From Anaerosphaera aminiphila DSM 21120 (lineage in GTDB: Bacteria; Bacillota; Clostridia; Tissierellales; Peptoniphilaceae): a stretch of 64,000 nt of DNA. Position numbers and translations under genes: made by a program. Below, in pieces: positions 36,826 through 45,420 of this stretch (positions within the stretch are counted from its first letter, which is position 1; each line of letters begins with the position of its first letter). The notes under the pieces were generated by a model. That model did no database searches and was not told the origin of the DNA. It saw nothing but the letters and a program-made list of their open reading frames with translations. Where the stretch lies: positions 60,311 to 124,310 of the forward strand of contig NZ_FQXI01000003.1 in assembly GCF_900129925.1 (NCBI RefSeq), written 5' to 3'.

Positions 36826-36861
36826 AAAAAGACCTCACTTTTTAAAAAGCAAGGTCTTTTT
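36826..36861 (+). terminator. Terminator of the phosphatase gene
   Basis: AAAAAGACCT and AGGTCTTTTT pair, with an extra inner CTTTTT/AAAAAG stem, then TCTTTAAT. It starts 5 nt after the stop codon. Confidence 0.8.
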
Positions 36862-36964
36862 CTTTAATAATTTATAAACTATAAAGCTTCATTTATTCAC
36901 ACTCTACACTTGAGAGTATAAATATTAATTTACACAACTTTACTTAAAGTTTACACTATATCGC

Positions 36965-37082
36965 TTTACTTTAGTTCTATGTGTTAATATAATTACATTG
37001 TAACATTTTCTAAAGAGTTGAACGAACAACACCTCTACTTATACTACGTTGATTCTTTCAACTCTTCTTTTATTTATTTTAT
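36965..37082 (+). ncRNA. Candidate small RNA with its own promoter and terminator hairpin
   Basis: A promoter-like pair TTTACT (36965-36970), 17 nt, TATAAT (36988-36993) predicts a start near 37000. About 13 nt later a long hairpin begins: AAGAGTTGAA (37013-37022) pairs with TTCAACTCTT (37057-37066), then GAACAAC (37024-37030) with GTTG/TTC around a bulged A (37048-37055), closing a 17-nt loop 37031-37047 that contains CCTCT. A T-rich tail follows. The region has no reading frame of note. A CCUCU loop is complementary to Shine-Dalgarno sequences, a usual seed in Gram-positive small RNAs. The rest of 36862-37178 shows nothing recognisable. Confidence 0.5.
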
Positions 37083-37178
37083 ATCCTCTACAATATAAAT
37101 AAAGCTTACTTTTTTAATTACATATACTTTACACATATTTTTTTATATTTTTAAATTTAGAATTAATTATATATTGTA

Positions 37179-37829
37179 TTACTTTTTCTTTACAATTTTT
37201 TTAGGTGCACAGTCTTTCATTTCAGGGATTGCTCCTCCGGAAATTGCCCATATATACAAACTTGCCACTGAACCATAGGGACTATACCTTCTTCTATATT
37301 TTTCAAATAGCTCCTCGGTTATTTTTCTATGTCTATAGAGCATTCTAAGTCCTCTGTGAATTGCCAAGTCGCCAAAACTAAATACATTTTTTCTCTGTAG
37401 CCCAAATATTAAAATCATCTCTGCAGTCCACAGTCCTATTCCCTTTAATTTAACTAATTCTTCTATTATTTCCTCATCACTTTTATTTTCTATACTTAAA
37501 ATATCAAACTCTCCGGTGTAAACTTTTCTGGCAAAGTCCTTTATATAATCTGCCTTTCTAAAAGTAATCCCATTGGACTGCAATTCATCTGGACTTGCAC
37601 TATTGATAGTCTCTACATTTATTTCTCCCAGTGAGCTATTCATTCTATTCCAAATAGTTTTTTGAGCTGCAGTAGATATTTGTTGCCCTACAATATGATG
37701 CACTACTGAAGAAAATAAATCAGTGTCAACTTCCCTCTCTATTGGACCGATTTTTTCTATTGCCTCTGCCAATTTTTTATCTTTTTTCTTTAAGTATTCA
37801 ACTTCCATATCTCCATATTCAAAATACAT
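37179..37829 (-). CDS. DNA-3-methyladenine glycosylase II-type (HhH-GPD) base excision enzyme
   Basis: Protein of 216 aa. Core motif: VGQQIST in the first half, the helix-hairpin-helix LKGIGLWTAEMILIFGL and the catalytic Asp in VFSFGDLAIHRG. It removes alkylated purines from DNA. It lacks the N-terminal domain of E. coli AlkA, as usual for the short Gram-positive form. Start 37829 is chosen because GAGG lies 9 nt upstream; in-frame ATG 37838 and TTG 37871 overlap or precede that site. Sits 25 nt after a small membrane-peptide gene. Confidence 0.9.
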   Translation of the reverse strand: MYFEYGDMEVEYLKKKDKKLAEAIEKIGPIEREVDTDLFSSVVHHIVGQQISTAAQKTIWNRMNSSLGEINVETINSASPDELQSNGITFRKADYIKDFARKVYTGEFDILSIENKSDEEIIEELVKLKGIGLWTAEMILIFGLQRKNVFSFGDLAIHRGLRMLYRHRKITEELFEKYRRRYSPYGSVASLYIWAISGGAIPEMKDCAPKKIVKKK

Positions 37830-37854
37830 AGTTTCCATCCTCAATATTAATTTA

Positions 37855-37965
37855 TTATTTTTTATTTTCAAACTCTTTAATAATAATTATAAATATACAG
37901 CACAGTATAACTGCCAATACAGTGAAGGTTAAAATTGGTCTAACAGTATTTAATCTATTTAACAT
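37855..37965 (-). CDS. Small single-helix membrane peptide, 36 aa
   Basis: A short reading frame with an AGAGGA ribosome binding site 9 nt before its ATG. The product has a basic N-terminus (MLNRLNTVRP), one hydrophobic helix (TVLAVILCCIFIIII) and a charged tail (KEFENKK). It ends 25 nt before the glycosylase start. The layout is that of real small membrane proteins, but AT-rich DNA gives hydrophobic frames by chance, and no family is recognised. Function unknown. Confidence 0.5.
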   Translation of the reverse strand: MLNRLNTVRPILTFTVLAVILCCIFIIIIKEFENKK

Positions 37966-38064
37966 TTTAGACAGTCCTCTTTATAAAATAACTATTGTTA
38001 ACAGTATAGCATATGGAAGATAATTGAACACTAAAGCTCTTAATAACCAGACCTTCTTAACTGT

Positions 38065-38122
38065 AAAAATTAAAAGTAGTGAGCAGAATAAATTAATATC
38101 CAGCCCACTACTTTTAATTTTT
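38065..38122 (-). terminator. Terminator of mprF
   Basis: Arms AAAAATTAAAAGTAGTG and CACTACTTTTAATTTTT pair over 17 bp around a 24-nt loop; the T-run on the minus strand continues the stem. Confidence 0.75.
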
Positions 38123-38130
38123 ATTTATTT

Positions 38131-40656
38131 TTAAATTTCATTGTCGCTATTTGTATGGTGGATTAAATGCAGCAGAGATATTAAAATATCCGGCAAATTA
38201 ATATCATTTTTATATATTAAATACCTTCCACTCCATTTAGGGTGAAACTTCTCCTTATAAGAGCGAAGTCCTTTAAATGAGTAGAGTTGATTGCCATATT
38301 CATATACTAATTTTAAAACTCTCTCCTTAGTTCCTGAATACCTCTTTGTACCAACATTTGAAAGTGGTGCCATTCCAAAGTAAAAACTCTCATATCCATT
38401 TTCCTTGCCCCACTGAAGTAGAGATATAAACAGCATATCCATTTCCCCACCTATGCTGTTTTCTCTGTCAAATCTCATTAAATCTACAGAAAACTTCTTT
38501 GTGTTTACTATTGGGAAAAATGTTGCAAAGCTAAAAATCATATCCTCTTCATTTTTCAGTATTGCTATAGGTGCGCAGTTTAAATAGTATCTATCAAATC
38601 GCCCTATAGAATATCCCATTTCCTCCTTGCCACCTAACCATGAATCAGAAATTTCTTTTAGTCTATTTAAAAAACTGTCTTCAAAGGGAGGATATACAAA
38701 TTCAAACTTATAGTTTCCACTTTCCATCTTCTTTTCAATTCTTCTTAAATTTTTGTTTTTATTGCCCTCTAAAGAAAATTCACTTAAATTTACTGTAGCC
38801 TCTTCTCCCAGCTTTATAGCTGAAAATCCCTGATTTGAATATATTTCTAGATTTTTTCCTAAGACCTCATAAAAACTCACTTTCATATCGTAACTTTCTG
38901 CAAAGTCTATAATTTCATCTATTGACTCTTCAAAGTCATCTTCCAATCCAACTGGATCTCCCAATACAATTAAATTGTCATTTCTCGTACGATATTGCAT
39001 TAAAACGGTATTTTTAGAGTTTATAAAGTAGTTTTTATCTCTTGTAAAAAACATATGGGTAAAGTGATTTCCGCTATAGTCCTTCATAAAGTTTACAAAA
39101 CTGCCTATTGACTCTTCACTTACATCTTCAAATTGCAAATACTTCTTTCTTGTAAACATAAACATTGACAATACAAATGCAAGGAAAAGTAAAAATAATA
39201 TTACTTTTAAAGGATTTGCCATTAGCCACTTCACACTGTAGGCTTGTTCTGAATAGTAAAAGTTAATATCATGTGTAATATTGTAAATCACTACATATAA
39301 TACTAACACTATAAAAATTGTCATTTCCAAGCTAAAGTAATCTCTTGGTCTAGTGCTAACGTGCTCTTTATTATATATGTCTCTGGAAATATATAGCAAA
39401 AATGCATAGAGTAGTAAAATAAAGGTCTCTTCATAGTCAAAGCCTTTAAATATACAGAGCATTGCACCAAATAGCAGAGAATACAAACTCAATTTGTACA
39501 CTCTCTTTATCTTTAGTGCTATTCCCCTAGACATTACAATTAGTAAAATTCCTATTATTATAGTTATACCTCTGGATATTTCTCTAATTGCCATCGGAAA
39601 AACATTGTCTACTAACCTTATTCTATAGAGCATTTCAGGTGTAGCAGCTGATAGTATTAAAGTCAGCCCACTAAAAAATATTAATATTGAAAGAACAATG
39701 CTAATAACTTGTTGTGACACTATAACTTTTTTTGTTCTATTTTTAAATTCACTAACTACGTAAATACTTACACTTATTAGCCATGGAACTACATAGTAAC
39801 TTATGCGATATATTACCAAGCTAATAAATATATGACTTGTGGAATATCCCATTGAACCAAATAAAACCATTGCAGTTAAGTCAAAACTTCCAAGTCCTCC
39901 CGGAATAAATGACAATATTCCAATAAGCGTAGCTATTACATATACAAAAACACTTTTGTTTATAGATATCTCCGGATTTATTATCCTAACTACCTGAGAA
40001 AAAAATAATGCTACTACTACCCAATCAACTATTGAGCCCAGCAACAATTTTGTCTTTACTCCACTATCTAAAAAACTGTAGGGAAAGTTTTTATCAGCTA
40101 TATTTTTTAGCTTATTTGGTTTAAATTTTCCCAGCAAAAAATATGCCGGAATATATAAAACTAATATAGCTAATAAATATATGTATTTGTTTAAATTACT
40201 TCCCATCATATATAATGCCGGAATTATAAGTACTATTAATCCCAATATTTCAGAAACTAAGGCGCCAAGAGAAATTTTAAATGTAGTATCTCTATCTACA
40301 CCTTCATTTCCAAACATGTCCACTCTAATCTTTGCTCCAGCTAATCCACCAAAACTTAAAAAATTATTAAACCCCTGCGCAACAAAACTTACTTTTAATA
40401 TACTAGATTTTTTTAAATCCAGATTAAAATATTTACACAGTATAAAATCATAACAACTTCCAAATAAAAAAGCTATTAATCCAAATAAAGTTATTTCAAA
40501 TCTTTCTAAATAATTTAAGCTTAAAAATAAACTACTGTACTCTTTAAAATTTATTCTGCTAAGTTCTATAATTCCAAATACAAAGAAGAAAATAGTAAAA
40601 GAAATAGATAAAATTTTCTTTATGTTTTTAGAATTTCCCTGTAAAAAATTAATCAT
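38131..40656 (-). CDS. mprF: Phosphatidylglycerol lysyltransferase (MprF)
   Basis: Protein of 841 aa. The N-terminal half has about 14 membrane helices with the flippase signatures FLSFGGLAGAKIR and IPGGLGSFDLTA; the C-terminal third (about 520-825) is the cytosolic DUF2156 synthase domain (RTRNDNLIVLGDPVG; LGGKEEMGYSIGRFD; FYFGMAPLSNVG). It transfers an amino acid, usually lysine, from tRNA to phosphatidylglycerol and flips it outward, reducing binding of cationic peptides. ATG 40656 follows GAGG by 9 nt; five upstream codons ignored. Monocistronic, about 5 kb from the Bce module that serves the same purpose. Confidence 0.94.
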   Translation of the reverse strand: MINFLQGNSKNIKKILSISFTIFFFVFGIIELSRINFKEYSSLFLSLNYLERFEITLFGLIAFLFGSCYDFILCKYFNLDLKKSSILKVSFVAQGFNNFLSFGGLAGAKIRVDMFGNEGVDRDTTFKISLGALVSEILGLIVLIIPALYMMGSNLNKYIYLLAILVLYIPAYFLLGKFKPNKLKNIADKNFPYSFLDSGVKTKLLLGSIVDWVVVALFFSQVVRIINPEISINKSVFVYVIATLIGILSFIPGGLGSFDLTAMVLFGSMGYSTSHIFISLVIYRISYYVVPWLISVSIYVVSEFKNRTKKVIVSQQVISIVLSILIFFSGLTLILSAATPEMLYRIRLVDNVFPMAIREISRGITIIIGILLIVMSRGIALKIKRVYKLSLYSLLFGAMLCIFKGFDYEETFILLLYAFLLYISRDIYNKEHVSTRPRDYFSLEMTIFIVLVLYVVIYNITHDINFYYSEQAYSVKWLMANPLKVILFLLFLAFVLSMFMFTRKKYLQFEDVSEESIGSFVNFMKDYSGNHFTHMFFTRDKNYFINSKNTVLMQYRTRNDNLIVLGDPVGLEDDFEESIDEIIDFAESYDMKVSFYEVLGKNLEIYSNQGFSAIKLGEEATVNLSEFSLEGNKNKNLRRIEKKMESGNYKFEFVYPPFEDSFLNRLKEISDSWLGGKEEMGYSIGRFDRYYLNCAPIAILKNEEDMIFSFATFFPIVNTKKFSVDLMRFDRENSIGGEMDMLFISLLQWGKENGYESFYFGMAPLSNVGTKRYSGTKERVLKLVYEYGNQLYSFKGLRSYKEKFHPKWSGRYLIYKNDINLPDILISLLHLIHHTNSDNEI

Positions 40657-40735
40657 ATAACACATCCTCAAATGTTTATATTAATATAAACAACTTTCTA
40701 ATTCAAGGAGATTATTTGTGCTAAATTTTATACAA

Positions 40736-40764
40736 AAATGGGAGATAGATACTATCTCCCATTT
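40736..40764 (-). terminator. Terminator of the pyrD-containing operon
   Basis: Perfect 13-bp stem AAATGGGAGATAG with a 3-nt loop, followed on the minus strand by TTTTTGT, right after the pyrD stop codon. Confidence 0.88.
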
Positions 40765-40768
40765 ACTA

Positions 40769-41674
40769 TTATATTATTCCCCTAATGTCACTAATGTTAT
40801 TTAAGTTTTCACTTTCCGCATATTTTTGCATTCCATCTATTATGTCCAGTGAAATCGACGGATTCATAAAACTTGCAGTTCCAACTTGTACAATAGTAGC
40901 TCCTGCCATAATAAATTCTACTGCATCTTGCCAAGTTGTTACTCCACCAAGTCCCATAACCGGAATTTTTACAGCTTTTGAAACTTGATTTACCATTCGC
41001 AGTGCTATCGGCTTAATCGCCGGTCCTGAAAGCCCCGCATATAAATTGTCAAAGACGGCTTTTTTCTTGTCAATATCTATCGCCAGTGCCAAAAAAGTAT
41101 TTACCAACGAAATTCCATCTGCTCCCTCTGCTTCACATGCCTTTGCAATTTCCACTATATCTTCAGCATTTGGAGAGAGTTTCACTACTAGCTTATGCTT
41201 ACAGACCTTTCGCATAGTCTTCACAATATCTCTTGCCATATCTGTCTTTACCCCAAAGTTCATTCCTCCGGCCTTTACGTTGGGACATGAGATATTTAAC
41301 TCCAGTATATCTAAATCAACTTCATTTAAGAGCTCTATTCCCCTCACATAGTCTTCAACAGAGTGCCCTCCAAGGTTTACAACATTTACAACATCTAAAT
41401 TATTGACCCAGTCCAGCTCATTTTCAATAAATGGAGTCACACCAGGATTTTCCAAGCCAACGCTGTTCATCATTCCACTAGGTGTTTCCCAAATTCTTAT
41501 TCCGCTATTTCCCCCACGAGGATTTAAAGTCAAGCCTTTAGATGCAATGCCACCTAGCTTTTCTATGTCAAAAATCTCACTGTACTCACGCCCAAATCCA
41601 CAAGTTCCAGAGGCAAGGACTATTGGATTTTTTAGCTTAACTCCTGCAAATTCTGTTTGCAATAAGTTTTTCAT
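40769..41674 (-). CDS. pyrD: Dihydroorotate dehydrogenase (NAD+), catalytic subunit, class 1B
   Basis: Protein of 301 aa. FMN barrel with the class 1 active-site Cys in [29 protein letters not shown] and the FMN phosphate site [11 protein letters not shown]. With PyrK it forms the heterotetramer that couples dihydroorotate/orotate to NAD. The pair is reversible, and in orotate-fermenting clostridia it runs in the reductive direction. Starts inside the pyrK stop codon (ATGA overlap). Last gene of the hyuC-pyrC-DUF3311-symporter-pyrK-pyrD operon. Confidence 0.97.
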   Translation of the reverse strand: MKNLLQTEFAGVKLKNPIVLASGTCGFGREYSEIFDIEKLGGIASKGLTLNPRGGNSGIRIWETPSGMMNSVGLENPGVTPFIENELDWVNNLDVVNVVNLGGHSVEDYVRGIELLNEVDLDILELNISCPNVKAGGMNFGVKTDMARDIVKTMRKVCKHKLVVKLSPNAEDIVEIAKACEAEGADGISLVNTFLALAIDIDKKKAVFDNLYAGLSGPAIKPIALRMVNQVSKAVKIPVMGLGGVTTWQDAVEFIMAGATIVQVGTASFMNPSISLDIIDGMQKYAESENLNNISDIRGII

Positions 41675-42381
41675 ACTTCAAACACCTCCTGAGCTTTAAA
41701 TATTGGACCATCCTTACAAACTTTTTTATTTCCACCAGTTGTTTCACAAGTACATCCAAAGCAAGCCCCAACTCCACAGGCCATCCTGCTTTCCATTGAT
41801 ATTACAAGTCTGTCTTCAACTCCGGCAGCCTTACACTTTTCATATAAAACCTTCATCATTATCTCAGGTCCACAGGTAAATATATAGTCATATTCTTCAG
41901 GATTTATATCATCTGTTACAAATCCTCCAACATTTATAGATAAATTGTCACATACTTTTTTATATTCATCTTCTAGTAGTGCTACGTCGCTAAACCCTAA
42001 ATATATATCCACTTTGTTTTTCGGGTCTAAAGACTTAATATTTTTTGCTGCAAGGTAAAGTGGTGCTATTCCCACACCTCCGCCTACCATTGCAACTTTT
42101 CCATTTACTTCAGGAAAGCTTTCTCCAAGTGGTCCCTGCAGTGTTATTTCATCTCCCACATCTAAGTTTGAAAATATTTCTGTACCTTCACCTATTACCT
42201 TATATAAAAATGACACTGTCTCTCCATCTGAATCGTATATACTTATTGGCCTAGACAATGTAGGGTAGTGTTCCCATGCTCTTAACATATAAAACTGTCC
42301 CATTTTTACTTCTCTATTTTCTTCCACTTTCATAAGATAAAAATCTTTAGAAAGTTTTTCGTTTGAAATTATTTTCGCCAT
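41671..42381 (-). CDS. pyrK: Dihydroorotate dehydrogenase electron transfer subunit
   Basis: Protein of 236 aa of the ferredoxin-NADP reductase family: FAD region RPISIYD, NAD site [12 protein letters not shown], and the [2Fe-2S] Cys set [13 protein letters not shown]...VCKDGP at the C-terminus. It passes electrons between NAD(H) and the FMN of PyrD. Overlaps pyrD by 4 nt and follows the symporter gene by 21 nt. Confidence 0.97.
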   Translation of the reverse strand: MAKIISNEKLSKDFYLMKVEENREVKMGQFYMLRAWEHYPTLSRPISIYDSDGETVSFLYKVIGEGTEIFSNLDVGDEITLQGPLGESFPEVNGKVAMVGGGVGIAPLYLAAKNIKSLDPKNKVDIYLGFSDVALLEDEYKKVCDNLSINVGGFVTDDINPEEYDYIFTCGPEIMMKVLYEKCKAAGVEDRLVISMESRMACGVGACFGCTCETTGGNKKVCKDGPIFKAQEVFEV

Positions 42382-42402
42382 CTTATTCTCCTTTAATATC
42401 TC

Positions 42403-43872
42403 TTAAGCAGAAATTTTCTCATAGTCTATCGGCCTAGTGTCACGATTTTCTATTAGTGACATAACTACTAAGATTGCTATATTTATAAAAAACGCCCACA
42501 TAAATCCCGGCCATCCCAAAGGTGAAATGTTCAAAATTCTAGTTCCAAATAAAATTATAGTTCCAACTGTAAGTCCTGCAATCGCTCCATTCTTACTTGC
42601 CTTTTTCCAGTAAAGTCCTGCTAAAAATGGCGGAGCTAACTGCGCAAGTCCAGTATAAGCCACGTCTTGTACTACTTGTACTAGTGTCTCAGGTGGACTT
42701 AGTGCTATTATTGCACAAACTATAGATATTATAAACACAATTACTCGAGAAATCAAAATATTTTGTTTATCAGTTACTTTATCTTTTCTTCCAAACAATA
42801 CTAAGTCCTGAGATACTATTTGTGAAGTCACAAGTAACATTGAGTTAATTGTTGAAGTTCCAGCAGATATTGCCGCTGCCATTACCAAAGCTGCAACTAT
42901 CCAACTAGAGTACTTTGTCATCATAAGAGGAAGCACATTGTCAGCTGCAGTAAGTTCTGCAGGGTTTATCAATATATGTCCTGCAAGTCCAATAAATAGT
43001 GCGGAAAATCCGTAAATAATTACTTGAGATACCGGTATACTTATTGCAGAACGAGCAAGGGCTTTTTCATCCTTTGCCATTAGTGACTTACTCCAAATGT
43101 GAGGACATAGCCATATTCCAAAAGGTAGTACTATAAATTGCATCATCCAATATTTATTATTGTAAAGACCTTGAGGTCCCGGACGACTTAACAACTCAGG
43201 CATATTTGCAGCAGTAATTTCAAAGAGCTCTTTAACCCCACCTACCGGTTTAAGGGCAATAAGTGCTGCAACTACCATTCCAACCATTAATATAACTGCT
43301 TGTATTGCATCTAATAGGACAACTCCACTTGCCCCTCCTATTAAAACGTAGAGCAGTGAAAATAAAACTGCCACAATTATTGCCGAGTTGTATGTAATAA
43401 ATCCACCTGAAACTATGGACAGTGCTCTTGCATTTCCAACGTACTGCATTGCCAAAAATACCATGGTCATAAGTACTGATATTACTGATGCTAAAATTTT
43501 TAAATATGAACTGCTAAATCTATCTTCAAAGAAATCTCCAATTGACAAATATCCTCTTCTAATTGACAGTTTTCTTATTTTATTTCCAAAGTAAATAACC
43601 ATTAGTGCAACCCAAACTTGGCTGAGTATTAACACCATATATGAAATTCCATGAGTATAGTACATTCCCGGTGCTCCTAAAAATGCAAATGTACTCTGCA
43701 TCGCAGCAATCATAGTAAGAGGAAGTAATACTGCATTAACTCCACGACCGGCCAAGAAAAACCCTTCAGCATTTTCTTTCATTTTCTTTTTTCTATTATT
43801 TAGAATAGTTATTACAAGCATAAATATTAAATATGCTACGATTATAAAAAAACTTATAGCCCCAGTGTTCAT
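42403..43872 (-). CDS. Sodium:solute symporter (SSS), probable orotate or related pyrimidine importer
   Basis: Protein of 489 aa with about 13 helices, SSS signature at EGFFLAGRGVNAVLLPLTMIA...STFAFLGAP. It overlaps the small DUF3311 gene by 4 nt, a pair seen repeatedly for this SSS subgroup. It lies between the dihydroorotase and dihydroorotate dehydrogenase genes, so orotate, dihydroorotate or carbamoylaspartate is the likely cargo. This is inference from operon content; the sequence alone gives only the family. Confidence 0.85.
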   Translation of the reverse strand: MNTGAISFFIIVAYLIFMLVITILNNRKKKMKENAEGFFLAGRGVNAVLLPLTMIAAMQSTFAFLGAPGMYYTHGISYMVLILSQVWVALMVIYFGNKIRKLSIRRGYLSIGDFFEDRFSSSYLKILASVISVLMTMVFLAMQYVGNARALSIVSGGFITYNSAIIVAVLFSLLYVLIGGASGVVLLDAIQAVILMVGMVVAALIALKPVGGVKELFEITAANMPELLSRPGPQGLYNNKYWMMQFIVLPFGIWLCPHIWSKSLMAKDEKALARSAISIPVSQVIIYGFSALFIGLAGHILINPAELTAADNVLPLMMTKYSSWIVAALVMAAAISAGTSTINSMLLVTSQIVSQDLVLFGRKDKVTDKQNILISRVIVFIISIVCAIIALSPPETLVQVVQDVAYTGLAQLAPPFLAGLYWKKASKNGAIAGLTVGTIILFGTRILNISPLGWPGFMWAFFINIAILVVMSLIENRDTRPIDYEKISA

Positions 43873-44099
43873 TTTTCTTCCTCCTCTTCATCTTTAGATT
43901 CTCTTTCTGAAACATTTACAAAGTGTTTACTTACAATTAGAACAAATACTAAATTTACTATCATTAGTAACCACCAAAAAGCCAATGGAACCGGTAGCCA
44001 TCCGAATAAATAGTTTCCACTTTGAGCCGTAAACTTAAATGGAAAAGCTCCTAAAATAAACAATACAACGAATATAGGAATAATAATTTTGTTCTTCAT
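43869..44099 (-). CDS. DUF3311-type small membrane protein, symporter partner
   Basis: Protein of 76 aa with two membrane helices (PIFVVLFILGAFPF; AFWWLLMIVNLVFVLIV), an intervening GWLPVPLAFWW motif and an acidic tail. Small proteins of this type precede SSS transporters and overlap them, as here (ATGA), and are thought to be accessory subunits. Preceded by AGGAGG. Confidence 0.8.
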   Translation of the reverse strand: MKNKIIIPIFVVLFILGAFPFKFTAQSGNYLFGWLPVPLAFWWLLMIVNLVFVLIVSKHFVNVSERESKDEEEEEK

Positions 44100-44117
44100 A
44101 ATTTACCTCCTTACTAA

Positions 44118-45392
44118 TTACACTAAAGTATCTGAATATACAATTTCTCCATTACATATTGTATATTTAACCTTTCCAAACAGTGTGTTTCCAATAAAAG
44201 GTGAATTTGACGACTTTGAAGAAAAATCCCTTACTTCCCATTGCTCTTCATCGTCAAATATAACTAAATCTGCTTTTCCGCCTTCTGATAGATACCCAGA
44301 ATTAAAGTCATATAACTTTGCAGGTGCAATTGTCATTTTTTCCAACAGTTCCATCATAGTTAAGTGTCCCTTTCTCACAAGATTTGTAATTCCAAGTGCC
44401 AAAGATGTTTCAAGGCCAATCATTCCACTAAGGGCATCTTTCATACTTCGAGCTTTTTCTTCATCGCTGTGAGGTGCATGGTCTGTAACTATTATATCAA
44501 TAGTCCCATCTTTTAAACCTTCTATTAGTGCATATTTATCTTTTAAAGTACGCAGTGGAGGATTTACCTTTGCCAAAGTTCCATTTTCCAACACAGCATA
44601 TTCTGTTAGAGAAAAGTGTTGAGGAGTTACTTCTGCTGTAAGTTTTGCCCCCATTTGCTTTGCCAACCTTATAACTTCAACTGACTCTGCCGCACTTAAG
44701 TGTTGTATGTGCACTTTTGCCTTTGTATCAAGTGCCAGCATAGTATCTCTAGCTATTATTGAACTTTCCGAAACACTGGGTGCTCCTTTAAATCCAAGCT
44801 TATTTGACACTATTCCGTTATTTATTCCTTGTCTACCTATAAGGGATATGTCTTCTTCGTGTAAACTTATTGGCACATTTAATTTTTTTACACTTAGCAT
44901 TGCCTCATGTAAAAATTCTGCATTCATTAACGGAATTCCATCATCGCTAAATCCCACTGCTCCTCCTTCAAAAAGACTTTTCATATCTGTGAGTTCTCTG
45001 CCTTCTAAATTTTTACTTACTGTACCCACAGCCTTTATATTAATAGGTGTACTTTCCCCCTTTTCAAGCACATACTTCAAGGTTTCTGTGTTATCTATCA
45101 CAGGGTTGGTATTTGCCATGCAAACTACAGTGGTAAAACCTCCCCTTGCAGCTGATTTTGCTCCGGTTTCAATATCTTCCTTATAGGTGAAGCCCGGATC
45201 TCTAAAATGTACATGTGCGTCTATTAGCCCAGGTGCAATTATCATTCCCTCTGCATCTATAACTTTTTCATACTCTTCTGTCTCTTGGAATCTTCCAATG
45301 TATTTTATTTCTTCTCCCTCTAAGACAATATCTCTCATTTCATCTAATCCACTTTTCGGATCGACTACTCTGCCTCCTTTTATTAAGATCAT
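44118..45392 (-). CDS. pyrC: Dihydroorotase
   Basis: Protein of 424 aa, class I bacterial dihydroorotase. Metal motif DAHVHFRDPGFTYKED, MANTNPV, HEED, IQHLSAAESVE, and DHAPHSDEEKA are all present. It interconverts dihydroorotate and N-carbamoyl-L-aspartate and is reversible. It follows the carbamoyl-amino-acid hydrolase gene by 28 nt. No pyrB, pyrE, pyrF or carAB lies nearby, so this is not a standard biosynthetic operon. Confidence 0.93.
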   Translation of the reverse strand: MILIKGGRVVDPKSGLDEMRDIVLEGEEIKYIGRFQETEEYEKVIDAEGMIIAPGLIDAHVHFRDPGFTYKEDIETGAKSAARGGFTTVVCMANTNPVIDNTETLKYVLEKGESTPINIKAVGTVSKNLEGRELTDMKSLFEGGAVGFSDDGIPLMNAEFLHEAMLSVKKLNVPISLHEEDISLIGRQGINNGIVSNKLGFKGAPSVSESSIIARDTMLALDTKAKVHIQHLSAAESVEVIRLAKQMGAKLTAEVTPQHFSLTEYAVLENGTLAKVNPPLRTLKDKYALIEGLKDGTIDIIVTDHAPHSDEEKARSMKDALSGMIGLETSLALGITNLVRKGHLTMMELLEKMTIAPAKLYDFNSGYLSEGGKADLVIFDDEEQWEVRDFSSKSSNSPFIGNTLFGKVKYTICNGEIVYSDTLV

Positions 45393-45420
45393 TTTTCTAC
45401 TTCCTCTCGATTAAATTAAA

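Noticed and set aside
36994..37080. The 37-kb hairpin as a terminator only
   Set aside because: It is more than 150 nt past the phosphatase gene, which already has its own terminator, and a promoter-like pair lies directly before it; I kept it as a small RNA candidate.
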